A DNA stretch of 64,000 nt from Streptomyces sp. TP-A0356 (GTDB taxonomy: Bacteria; Actinomycetota; Actinomycetes; Streptomycetales; Streptomycetaceae). The DNA lies in the NCBI RefSeq assembly GCF_001417775.1, contig NZ_BBZJ01000018.1, positions 269,942 through 333,941 on the forward strand, written 5' to 3'. The notes beneath the pieces were generated by a model, which was given only the letters and a program-made list of their open reading frames with translations, searched no databases and was not told the DNA's origin. The position numbers were made by a program, and so were the translations under genes. Shown in pieces: positions 47,872-55,725 of this stretch. The first letter of the stretch is position 1, and each line of letters begins with the position of its first letter.

Positions 47872-48081
47872 TCAGAAGGAGACGGCGACGCCGGCCTGGT
47901 GGTACTGGCTGACGGTGCCCAGAACCTCGTTCTTGACGCCGTCGGCCTGAGCCAGGACAGCGGAGTCGCTGATCGTCGTGGCGCCGACGAAGACGCTGGC
48001 GTGCGGGTTCAGGCCGCCGGAGACGTTGTCGAGCTCGGCGTCGGAGATCTCGGCGGTCTGAACCTGGGGAGCGGAGTTCAC
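47872..48081 (-). CDS. Double-glycine-leader peptide (bacteriocin/RiPP-like precursor)
   Basis: The 69-residue peptide has the leader MNSAPQVQTAEISDAELDNV-SGG. The ELDNVSGG end is the double-glycine type recognised by peptidase-containing ABC exporters and used in class II bacteriocins and some RiPP precursors. The 46-residue core that follows (from LNPHASVFVGATTISD to QYHQAGVAVSF) has no cysteine, several Ser/Thr residues, and ends hydrophobic. The start is GTG 48081 with GGGAAG 6 nt upstream; the longer frame upstream is not needed. No modification enzyme, protease-exporter or immunity gene is visible next to it, so it is an orphan here. It could act as a bacteriocin, a signal, or a substrate of an enzyme encoded elsewhere. 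Confidence 0.72.
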   Translation of the reverse strand: MNSAPQVQTAEISDAELDNVSGGLNPHASVFVGATTISDSAVLAQADGVKNEVLGTVSQYHQAGVAVSF

Positions 48082-48519
48082 GATGAAACTTCCCTTCGCA
48101 TGGATATTCCACAAGGGGGGAGCGGCGCACAGGATCCAATCACGGAGCGCGCCGGGCATCCAATCAATCGCCACACCGGTCGGGGCAGTTGAACGCAGGG
48201 GCTACGCATACGTGCGGACGTGACCACGAATTGGGGGCGGTTTCTCTACACGTTGTTCGCCACAGCGCGATGACCGGTATTTCCACGGCGCCCCCGAATG
48301 GGACACTCCACGCCAACGGAGCAGAGTCCGGCAGGCGTTCATGCAGATGCAGCGCACCCCGTGCGGCGGTTGCGCATTCGATGTGCAGATTCACTGAAGC
48401 CGGTTCACCGGCCCACTCGCGCGAACCGAATGCGGTCGACCGACAGCAGTCTGTGATCGGCGGAACCGCGGCGTGGAGCAGGACGTCACAATGGCGTTCG
48501 GTGGAGCGAGGGGGCCGTT
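48082..48519. promoter_or_regulatory. Divergent spacer between peptide gene and lipoprotein gene
   Basis: 438 nt between divergent genes, noticeably AT-richer at 48100-48300. Promoters for the peptide (minus) and lipoprotein (plus) should lie here. No credible gene was seen in it. Confidence 0.4.
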
Positions 48520-49128
48520 GTGGCGGTGGAGCGCAGGGGACCCGGCCCGGGGGTCGGGTCGGCCCGGCCTTGGTTCGGGACCGTCCTGGTGGCCGTTTGC
48601 TGTCTGCTCACCGCCTGCGCGGGAAGCGGCAGCGACTCACCGGCGCGACCCTCCGCCGATCCGCGGCCCTCCACCGATCCGCGGCCCTCCACCGATCCGC
48701 GGCCCTCCGCCGATCCGCGGCCCTCCACCGATCCGCGGCCCTCCGCCGATCCGCGGCCCTCCGCCGATCCGCGGCCCTCGACGCCCTCGGGGAGTGGCCC
48801 CGCGACAGCCTCCGCGTCACCGGGCTGTGTCGCCGGCTCCGCCACCGTCACCCATGGCCCCGGGGACGTCCCCGTCCGATCCTTGTGTGTACGCCCCGGC
48901 GCGAGGGTGACCGTCGTCCTGGCGCCCCGTCCCGAGGGTTCCTGGCCGCAGCCGCACAGCAGCAGTCCGATGCTGGCGATGGTGACCTCGAACGCCACCG
49001 ACGGGCAGGGCGTCACCCGCGTCACGGTGCGGGCCGCGCGGACCGGCTCGGTGACCGTCATCTGGGGCACCGGGGGCGAGCCCGTGTTCACTCTCCGGCT
49101 GAGTGTGGCGGCGTATCCGGTGCAGTGA
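48520..49128 (+). CDS. Lipoprotein with a DPRPS(T/A) repeat stalk
   Basis: The 202-residue protein has a lipoprotein signal (hydrophobic TVLVAVCCLLTAC, lipobox LTAC, Cys near residue 33), then a Ser/Pro-rich stalk made of seven 6-residue DPRPS(T/A) units, and a C-terminal domain of about 100 residues with two Cys (PGCVAG, SLCVRPG). That domain has a beta-rich pattern (ARVTVVLAPR, VTRVTVRAARTGSVTVIWGTGG) and looks immunoglobulin-like. It should be anchored outside the membrane with the stalk crossing the cell wall. The function is unknown. The start is GTG 48520 after GAGGGGG; GTG 48526 is possible. It ends at a bidirectional terminator. Confidence 0.75.
   Translation: MAVERRGPGPGVGSARPWFGTVLVAVCCLLTACAGSGSDSPARPSADPRPSTDPRPSTDPRPSADPRPSTDPRPSADPRPSADPRPSTPSGSGPATASASPGCVAGSATVTHGPGDVPVRSLCVRPGARVTVVLAPRPEGSWPQPHSSSPMLAMVTSNATDGQGVTRVTVRAARTGSVTVIWGTGGEPVFTLRLSVAAYPVQ
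48658..48783 (+). repeat. Seven 18-bp in-frame tandem repeats in the lipoprotein gene
   Basis: Seven units of GATCCGCGGCCCTCC(A/G)CC, nearly identical at DNA level, encode DPRPS(T/A). The last unit has one to two changes. High nucleotide identity implies recent expansion and likely copy-number variation between strains. Confidence 0.93.
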
Positions 49129-49144
49129 CGCGATCGAACGCGAG

Positions 49145-49185
49145 ACGGCCGGTGCGCCCCCGGGAGCGGGGGCCGCACCGGCCGT
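49145..49185. terminator. Bidirectional terminator
   Basis: An 18-bp stem with a one-base bulge (arms 49145-49162 and 49167-49185, ACGGCCGGTGCG core) and a 4-nt loop lies between the convergent lipoprotein and BNR-repeat genes. Confidence 0.75.
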
Positions 49186-49211
49186 CGTGGTGAGACGGGC
49201 GTCGACCGCGG

Positions 49212-51887
49212 TCAGTCGTTACGGCCCTTGAGGCGTCGTACGTCGAAGGACCACAGGCCGCGTCCGTGGGTGGCGGCGTACAACTTGCCGTCCGGGCCGA
49301 GGCGCAGTTGCATCACGGCCGTGCTGGGCAGGTTGTGTCCCAGCACCTGCCACCGGGTGGCGCCGGCGGGCCGGTAGAAGGTGGCCAGGTCGGTGCCGAG
49401 GGCGAGGCCGCCGCCCGGGATCAGCTTCACCGTGTTGGCGGGGACGTCGGGGAGGTTCGCCGAGATGTCCGTCCAGTCGGCGCCGCCGTTCTTCGACTCG
49501 AAGATGTGGCCGACGCCCGCGCCTGGGCCTTCGGTCCACTTGCGGGAGAAGCCGTTGACGGCGACGTACACGTGCTGGGCGTTGGCCGGGTCGACCTCGA
49601 AGCCGGAGATGTAGCGGTTCGGGATGGTGCCGTCGACCGGGAGGTCCAGCTGGTGCCAGCCGGTGCCGTCGGCGTTGCCGACCGCGATGCCCCGGGTGAA
49701 GCCCTGGTTGTTGCAGGGCCCGCACCAGCCGACGTACACCGTGCCGCCCGATGACGTCACGGCGGTGGCCACATGGCCGGCACCGAGGTCGTAGGCGTTC
49801 TTCCACTCCGCGCCGGAGCGGATCGCGAAGCCCTTGGTGTTGATCCACACGTGCCGGCCGCCGGCCACCCAGGTGTTGGTGTCCTTGGCGTCGGCGTTGA
49901 TCGGCGCGATGAAGCGGGCGCCCGCGCCACCCAGATCCTTGTCCGGCGGGGCGACCTCGTACTCGGTGGCCTTGGACGGGTCGGTGCTCCACGAACCGTC
50001 GTTGACACCGCAGTTCTGGGTGACCCACATGTCGAGGTAGACGTACTCCTCGGCGATGTTGCAGCCGTTGGCAGGGTCGGCGATGGTGTCGCCGCCGTCA
50101 CCGCCGAAGTTGGAACCCATGACCTTGTCCCGGCCGCGCAGGATCGACTGGCCGTTGTCCTGGAGGCCTCCGGTCACCGACACGCCGCCGTGGGAGAGGT
50201 CCTTGCCGACGCCCACGGAGTAGTACTGCAGGGTGTCGAGGGTGCCGTCGTTGAGGGACTGCCAGTCCTTGGCGTGGCCCCCGGAGTCGACCGCGCCGTT
50301 GAGCGGACGCCGGTAGATGCCGCCGTCGTTGCCGACGTAGGCCCAGGTCCTGCCCTTGTAGCTGCCGAACGCGACCGCGTGCTGGTCGGAGTGGGTGGTG
50401 GGTGAGCAGTCGCCGGTCTGCTTGGCCGGGTCGATGCTCCAGCAGGGGAAGGGGAAGTTCCAGTACGGCCCCGGCGTGGTCCAGCTCGCGCCGCCGTTCT
50501 TGGTCTCGAACACCTCTTCAAGACCGAGGTAGAGGTGGTCGGCGTTGGCCGGGTCGACCTGAAGGAACTGGTTGTACCAGGACTGGATGCCGGGCTGGTA
50601 GCCCGCGCCCTGAAGCGCCGATCCGGACGCCTTCAGCTTGGTGTAGTCCGCGATCAGCGTCCACGGCCCGAACGGCGAACCGTCCTTCGACACGTACACG
50701 CCCTTGAGCCCGCTGTCCGGGTTGGTGGCCATCTGCGCCGGCGACTGGTCGATGGCGTACAGGCGCGAGCCGTCGGCCGAGGCGGCGAAGGTCATATTGC
50801 CGACATCGTCACTGCTGGTGGGCAGGTCGCCGAGTCCGCCGACCGGCTTCCAGCTGCCGTCGGCCTGCTTCGCGTACAGCCCGTTGTAGGTGTCGCCGCC
50901 GCGCCAGCCGACCGCGAGCAGGACCTTGGAGGGGTCCTTCGGGTCGACGGCGATGTCGTTGGCGATGTTCTTGTACGGCGCGCTGGGGTCGGACGCCTTC
51001 GGACCGCCCGGCAGATAGTCGGGGTTGGGCGCGAACTCCTGCTTCCACGGCCCCGACAGGGTGGTCGTGGAGTGGGACCACACGCCGCTGCTGGTCGCCG
51101 CCCAGACCTTGGTGCCGGCGAACCGCAGCGCGTGGATGACGGTGCTCTCCAGTTCGGCACCGCCCACGCGGTCGCCGGGCTGGAACTGCCCGTGGCGGGG
51201 GTCCTTCAGCAGGTAGACGCCCGTGCCGACGAAGGACGTCGCCCCGGTGTTGGACTCGCCGGTGGCGTACCAGAGGCGCTCCTTGCCGTCCAGGGCGAGC
51301 GTGCCCGTCGACAGGGACGGCAGCTTGTCGGAGATCGGCTGCCAGTGTCCGCCACCGGTCTTCGACCGGAAGACGCCGCCGTTGGCACCGCCCGCGTACA
51401 CATAGCCCTGGTCGTCGGCGGCGATCCCGGTGATACGGCCGGTCACGTCGCCCGCGCCGCCGCTGGAGTTGGAGTTCACATCGCGATAGCGGGGATCGTC
51501 CGAGTTGTACTTCTTGCCGGTGACGTGGTCCCAGTCGCCGCGCGTGTGCCGCAGCGACTGGAGTTGCTGCCAGGCCGCTCCGTAGGCGCCGGGTGCGACC
51601 ACGCCGGGGGCGGTGCGCGCCTCGGTGAACTGGGCCGTGGCCTCGGCGGAGTTCTCGGCCTCGTCGGAGCCGCCGTCCCCGCCCCCGGATGTGGCGAGGG
51701 CGGACATCCCGTTGCCGGCGTGCACCGCCTTGATGTGATGGCGGCCTATGTCGGCCTGGTGGCGCGCGTTCCAGGGCCGGGGTCTGGTGTCGGCCTGTGC
51801 GGCGAACGACTGGGTACTGACCAGCCCGAACGCGACCGCTACGACGGTGCAGGTGATGAACCGTCGCTGATGCCGTTGGGGCATCAT
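49212..51887 (-). CDS. Large secreted BNR/sortilin-like beta-propeller protein
   Basis: The 891-residue protein has a Sec signal peptide (MMPQRHQRRFITCTVV then AVAFGLVSTQSFAAQA, cleavage near residue 32) and a long series of Asp-box/BNR-like units such as GGVFRSKTGGGHWQPISD, VFETKNGGASWTTPG and IFESKNGGADWTDIS. This pattern is shared by GH74-type and sortilin-like exported propellers. No hydrolase catalytic residues can be assigned with confidence, so glycan hydrolysis is only a possibility. ATG 51887 has GGAGGAGAG directly upstream. The gene is separate from the two-gene minus-strand pair upstream (168-nt gap). Confidence 0.8.
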   Translation of the reverse strand: MMPQRHQRRFITCTVVAVAFGLVSTQSFAAQADTRPRPWNARHQADIGRHHIKAVHAGNGMSALATSGGGDGGSDEAENSAEATAQFTEARTAPGVVAPGAYGAAWQQLQSLRHTRGDWDHVTGKKYNSDDPRYRDVNSNSSGGAGDVTGRITGIAADDQGYVYAGGANGGVFRSKTGGGHWQPISDKLPSLSTGTLALDGKERLWYATGESNTGATSFVGTGVYLLKDPRHGQFQPGDRVGGAELESTVIHALRFAGTKVWAATSSGVWSHSTTTLSGPWKQEFAPNPDYLPGGPKASDPSAPYKNIANDIAVDPKDPSKVLLAVGWRGGDTYNGLYAKQADGSWKPVGGLGDLPTSSDDVGNMTFAASADGSRLYAIDQSPAQMATNPDSGLKGVYVSKDGSPFGPWTLIADYTKLKASGSALQGAGYQPGIQSWYNQFLQVDPANADHLYLGLEEVFETKNGGASWTTPGPYWNFPFPCWSIDPAKQTGDCSPTTHSDQHAVAFGSYKGRTWAYVGNDGGIYRRPLNGAVDSGGHAKDWQSLNDGTLDTLQYYSVGVGKDLSHGGVSVTGGLQDNGQSILRGRDKVMGSNFGGDGGDTIADPANGCNIAEEYVYLDMWVTQNCGVNDGSWSTDPSKATEYEVAPPDKDLGGAGARFIAPINADAKDTNTWVAGGRHVWINTKGFAIRSGAEWKNAYDLGAGHVATAVTSSGGTVYVGWCGPCNNQGFTRGIAVGNADGTGWHQLDLPVDGTIPNRYISGFEVDPANAQHVYVAVNGFSRKWTEGPGAGVGHIFESKNGGADWTDISANLPDVPANTVKLIPGGGLALGTDLATFYRPAGATRWQVLGHNLPSTAVMQLRLGPDGKLYAATHGRGLWSFDVRRLKGRND

Positions 51888-52055
51888 GAGCTCTCCTCCC
51901 TACGACCGGGTTTGGGGTGTCGTCCCCGGGCGCGGAGCAGATCTTGGCGTGCCCGTGACAGTGGCTGAATGAACTCACAGGAAAAATGGCGGGGAGTTTA
52001 CCGAGGACCTGGCACTCGGTCCGCCGTCGTCCACGACCGGGGCGCGAGGAGCTCC

Positions 52056-52682
52056 TCAGGCGTGATCCGCGCAGCAGGGCGTGGGATTGGGCACTTCGAA
52101 GGGCGCGAGTGCGCCGCCGACGGCCGGGACCAGGGCGAGGGCCAGTCGTCCGTCCCGCCACTCGGGTCGTACGTGGTCGCGCGTGAGCACCCGTGTGGCG
52201 GGGCTGGGTCCATCGGCGTCCGCCGACGGTGCGCCGACCACGGTGACCAGGTCGATGGCGGTCAGGGCGAGCAGGTCGGCCACGGTGACGGTGCCGGTGA
52301 GGTGCTGGACTCCGGGGAAGACCACGGCTCGCCCGCTGCTGCGGCGGGCGTGCTCCACGGCTGCCAGTGCCGCCGCGCGGGCAGCCTCCTCCGGGCCGTA
52401 CCCACGCTCCCCCAGTACCGCTCCCACCACCGGCCCTTCCCGCGTACCGGCGAGGCGCTCCCATGCCGCCTCGGCCGCTCCGGTGTCGGGCAGGGCGAGG
52501 GAGACGGCCGTGCCCCGGCGCTCACCGGTGCGGATCAGATGGGTGCAGGCGATGGTGCCCGGCAGGAGGCCGAGGTGATCCACCAGGTGGTGGATCAGGT
52601 GGTCGGCCTCACGCAGGCTGCCCGTCCCGGCGTCCACCCCGATGACGGAGTGGACGCCGGGCGCGAGGTGCGGTGCGGTCAT
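52056..52682 (-). CDS. Unassigned protein coupled to PHP metallohydrolase gene
   Basis: The 208-residue, probably cytoplasmic protein starts at ATG 52682, which overlaps the stop of the PHP metallohydrolase gene (ATGA), so they are translated together. The sequence has VHSVIGVDAGTGSLREADHLIHHLVDHLG at the N-terminus and VFPGVQHLTGTVTVADLLALTAIDLVTVVGA in the middle, alternating like an alpha/beta domain. It ends in PTPCCADHA with a Cys pair. I do not recognise a family. A regulator, chaperone or partner of the secreted metallohydrolase would fit its coupling, but that is inference. Confidence 0.68.
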   Translation of the reverse strand: MTAPHLAPGVHSVIGVDAGTGSLREADHLIHHLVDHLGLLPGTIACTHLIRTGERRGTAVSLALPDTGAAEAAWERLAGTREGPVVGAVLGERGYGPEEAARAAALAAVEHARRSSGRAVVFPGVQHLTGTVTVADLLALTAIDLVTVVGAPSADADGPSPATRVLTRDHVRPEWRDGRLALALVPAVGGALAPFEVPNPTPCCADHA

Positions 52683-54376
52683 GCGGGCAGGACCCACATC
52701 GGGTTGGAGTAAAACCACAGGTCCTTCCACGGGTCGGCGTCCCCGAGGACATCCATGGCCGGACCTGCCGGGTCGACGGCGGCGCCGTTCAGGCCGACGG
52801 CGGTGCGGTTTCCGTCGGTGCCGCGCAGCCGGACGTAGACCGGCCTGTCGACCTGGCCGAGCGAGTAGGTCAGGCGCACCGAGCCGGTGGACCGGTTCAC
52901 CTCGAAGGACTTGACGACCTTGGTGTTGGGCGTGGTGAGGGCGTCCTTGTCGGAGACCGGGCCGGTGACGTCTCCCTGGATGACGTCCACGCGGGCCAGC
53001 GTGGGCACGAACTGCGCCCAGTTGGGGCCGTTGGCCAGGCTGATCTCGACGACCAGGTCGACCTGACTGCCGCGGCGTACGGTCAGCGCCCCGCCCAGCG
53101 TGACCGCGTCTCCCCGGGAGCGCAGCCGGGCGTCGAGGCCGCTGATGAGCCCTCCGTGGTCGACCCAGACACGGCCGGCGCGGATGCCGTCCATGACCGC
53201 CTTGTAGGAGAAGGAGGCGGCGCCGACGTGGGTGCGGGAGTACTGGCCCGGCCAGTAGTCGCCGTCGGACAGGTTCAGGCCGCCGCCGTAGACGGGGTCG
53301 TTGTAGCGGCCGTTCGTGGCGAAGTCGCTGTTCGGGCCGCGAACGGCGGTGTCGGCGTAGACGTTGTGGGAGTCGGAGTTCGCGGTGATCCACCAGGGCT
53401 TGCCCTCGGCCAGCAGGCTGTCCCACAGGCCGCCGACGGTGGCGGTCATCCAGTCGAAGCCGCCCCAGGTGCGGTAGCTCTCCAGCGGGTAGCCGGCGAA
53501 GGAGTCGGCGCTGGGGCTGTTGTCGTAGTAGCCGCGGCCGGAGCCCGGGCCCTGCGGGGCGCGGATGCCGGCGGCCTGGTGGCCGGGAGCGCCCTCCATA
53601 CCGACCGCGATGGTGGGCTGGGCGTCGCGCCAGGCGCGGATCTCGTGCGGGGAGTCGATGCCCTTGCGGGCCGGGTGGTTGGCCAGGAACAGGATGTCCT
53701 TGACCTTGCGGCGCTGCACCTGTTCGGCGAGGAAGTTGATGCCCGCGATGGCCAGCGTCTCGTTCGCCGGGGTGCCGGCGGAGGCCTTCTTCACCGCGCC
53801 GTCGAAGGAGTTCTCGAACTCCTTCAGCACCGCGACCTCGTTCTTGCCGGGGTGCACGAAGACGGTGCCGTGCTCGGCGGCCGGGATGTTCCACTCCAGG
53901 CCCTGGAAGACCAGCGTGTCGTCGATCTGCTCGCGGGCGGCGACGATGTCCGGGTTGACCTTCTCCACACCGATCTTGGCGTGCGTCTCACTGCCGTGGT
54001 CGGTGATGACCATCCAGTCCAGGCCGTGCGCGTTGGCCTGGCGCACGTGGTCGATGACCCGGTACTTGGCGTCGGAGCTGTACTGCGTGTGGATGTGGTG
54101 GTCACCGGCCAGCCACAGATACCCGTCGGAATGCTCGTCCCGGGAGTCCCCGTGCGCGGGCTCCGCCGCGGTGGCCCGGGCCGTGCCGCCGAGGACGCTG
54201 CCCGCCGCGAGGCCCGCCCCGAGAAGGCCGGTGCGACGCAGCATGGAGCGCCGCGAGAGCTGGCTGGGAGTCAGTTCCTCGTCCGGGACCGACATGTCGA
54301 GGGCGGGTGGCAGGGAGGAGGCGTCGCCGCTCCCGTGGTGGTGGTGACCGTGGTCATGTCTGTGGCCGTGGCTCAT
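52679..54376 (-). CDS. CehA/McbA-type PHP-domain metallohydrolase, Tat-exported, His-rich N-terminus
   Basis: The 565-residue protein begins MSHGHRHDHGHHHHGSG, a natural His cluster, about 40 residues before a twin-arginine signal (SRRSMLRRTGLLGAG, then AAGSVLGGTARATA). The catalytic domain has the PHP metal sites: GDHHIHTQYSSD near 92, VITDHGS near 122, NHPAR near 235 and NSDSHN near 335. CehA/McbA relatives include esterases that split carbamates and organophosphates. A C-terminal beta domain follows. ATG 54376 has GGGAG 6 nt upstream. The His tail before a Tat signal may bind metal, such as zinc or nickel, during folding, since Tat carries folded proteins. It is co-translated with the gene at 52056-52682. 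Confidence 0.85.
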   Translation of the reverse strand: MSHGHRHDHGHHHHGSGDASSLPPALDMSVPDEELTPSQLSRRSMLRRTGLLGAGLAAGSVLGGTARATAAEPAHGDSRDEHSDGYLWLAGDHHIHTQYSSDAKYRVIDHVRQANAHGLDWMVITDHGSETHAKIGVEKVNPDIVAAREQIDDTLVFQGLEWNIPAAEHGTVFVHPGKNEVAVLKEFENSFDGAVKKASAGTPANETLAIAGINFLAEQVQRRKVKDILFLANHPARKGIDSPHEIRAWRDAQPTIAVGMEGAPGHQAAGIRAPQGPGSGRGYYDNSPSADSFAGYPLESYRTWGGFDWMTATVGGLWDSLLAEGKPWWITANSDSHNVYADTAVRGPNSDFATNGRYNDPVYGGGLNLSDGDYWPGQYSRTHVGAASFSYKAVMDGIRAGRVWVDHGGLISGLDARLRSRGDAVTLGGALTVRRGSQVDLVVEISLANGPNWAQFVPTLARVDVIQGDVTGPVSDKDALTTPNTKVVKSFEVNRSTGSVRLTYSLGQVDRPVYVRLRGTDGNRTAVGLNGAAVDPAGPAMDVLGDADPWKDLWFYSNPMWVLPA

Positions 54377-54695
54377 ACGCAACTCCCGCGTGCGACAGGG
54401 ACGCTTGGGACGTGCAGAGTCTGAGAAGGCCGGGTGAACAACGGGAGTCAAGGTGATAGTGAGGTAAGGAAGGACAGAAGGCGGATGTGCAGCGGGAGCG
54501 GTTCGGGACCGCGGCTCGTGCTCGCCCGGGGTTCCTTCACCGCGTCGTGGTGCTGGGGCACTACCGCGTGCTCAGAGCTCCGAACAGAATGGGCGCCCGG
54601 CTCCCGGCTCGGACTCCCACTGTGTTCGGAGGGCCCTGGAAGGCCGGTACGGGTCGTACGGGCCCGTCGTGCAGGGCGGGACGTACGGTGGGGGC
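54377..54695. other. Divergent spacer, no gene seen
   Basis: 319 nt between the PHP metallohydrolase and DedA-family genes. Some frames stay open but none has a start with a ribosome-binding site and matching codon use. It includes GTGAGGTAAGGAAGGACA near 54459-54476, which resembles a ribosome-binding site but leads to no convincing gene. Confidence 0.4.
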
Positions 54696-55319
54696 ATGGC
54701 CCCTCCTCCGCTTCCGGGTCCGCTGGCTCACCTGGCCCCACTGCTCAGCCACTACGGCTACTGGGCCGTCGGCGTCCTGGTCTTCGTGGAGGACTTCGGG
54801 GTGCCCGCCCCGGGCGAGACGATCCTGATCGCCGCCGGTGTCTACGCCGGTGCGGGTCAGCTGAACATCGTGGCGGTGGCCGCCATCGCGTTCGCCGCGG
54901 CCGTGATCGGGGACAACGTCGGCTATCTGATCGGCCGGGTCGGCGGGCGTGCCTTCGTCCACCGGTGCGGCCGGTACGTCTTCCTGACTCCTCAACGCTT
55001 CCACTCGGCCGAGGAGTTCTTCACCCGCCACGGCGGCAAGATCGTCACCGTCGCCCGCTTCGTCGAGGGCCTGCGCCAGGCCAACGGCATCATCGCGGGC
55101 ACCACCGGGATGCACTGGCGCCGCTTCCTCGCCTTCAACGCGCTCGGCGCGGCGCTGTGGGTCGGCCTGTGGGCGACCCTGGCCTACGTGGCCGGGTCCC
55201 ACATCACCGTGATCTACGAGGAGATCCACCGCTACCAGCTCTACGCCCTGATCGCCCTGGGAGTGCTGGTCGCCGCATTCGTCGTCCGGCATCTGCTGCG
55301 TCGCAGGCGCGAGCGGTGA
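54696..55319 (+). CDS. DedA-family membrane protein
   Basis: The 207-residue protein has the family core: FVEDFGVPAPGETILIAAGVYA near residue 30, GDNVGYLIGRVGG near 70, and VTVARFVEGLRQANGIIAGTTGMHWRRFLAFNALGA near 115-150. In relatives the Arg and Glu/Asp residues in these motifs are needed for proton-linked phospholipid or undecaprenyl-phosphate transport across the membrane. Since this window also has undecaprenyl-diphosphatase and EPS genes, recycling of the lipid carrier is a reasonable guess. ATG 54696 has GGTGGGGG upstream; GTG 54669 is an in-frame alternative. The C-terminus is basic (RRRRER). A repeat-rich spacer follows. Confidence 0.87.
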   Translation: MAPPPLPGPLAHLAPLLSHYGYWAVGVLVFVEDFGVPAPGETILIAAGVYAGAGQLNIVAVAAIAFAAAVIGDNVGYLIGRVGGRAFVHRCGRYVFLTPQRFHSAEEFFTRHGGKIVTVARFVEGLRQANGIIAGTTGMHWRRFLAFNALGAALWVGLWATLAYVAGSHITVIYEEIHRYQLYALIALGVLVAAFVVRHLLRRRRER

Positions 55320-55725
55320 CACCGCGTGCTTCGGCGCGCGGGGTCGTTCCCCACGGACCGGAGCCGACGCCCGCGTGTCCATTGGCGGCGCCCGGGGGCG
55401 CCGATATCGACACTCGCCCGTTCGGCCCGAGGGCGCGGCGGTGCCCGGTCGGGGACGGGGACGGACCAGGACCAGGGCGGGGAGGGACCAGGGTCAGGGG
55501 CGGGGACGGATCAGGATCAGGGTCGGGACGGACCAGGATCAGGGTCGGGGACGGACCAGGATCAGGATCGGGACGGACCAGGATCAGGGTCGGGGACGGA
55601 CCAGGGTCAGCTTCGGGGACGAGTCAGGGCCGGTCCCGGTACCCCTCGGGTCGGGTCCCGAACAGGATGGGCCGGGTCGGTGAGTACCGCTCGCCCACCC
55701 GAATCCCGATCTCATGGAGCGTCAT
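55320..55725. other. Intergenic region with minisatellite
   Basis: 406 nt between the DedA and serine-hydrolase genes, mostly a tandem repeat (55451-55615). No terminator or gene was recognised outside the repeat; the promoter of the serine hydrolase should lie at its right end. Confidence 0.45.
55451..55615. repeat. Minisatellite of about 24-bp units
   Basis: About seven imperfect units related to GGACGGACCAGGATCAGGGT plus CGGG lie between the DedA-family and serine-hydrolase genes. Any reading frame across it gives only DQDQG/GSGSGT low-complexity text. Confidence 0.88.
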
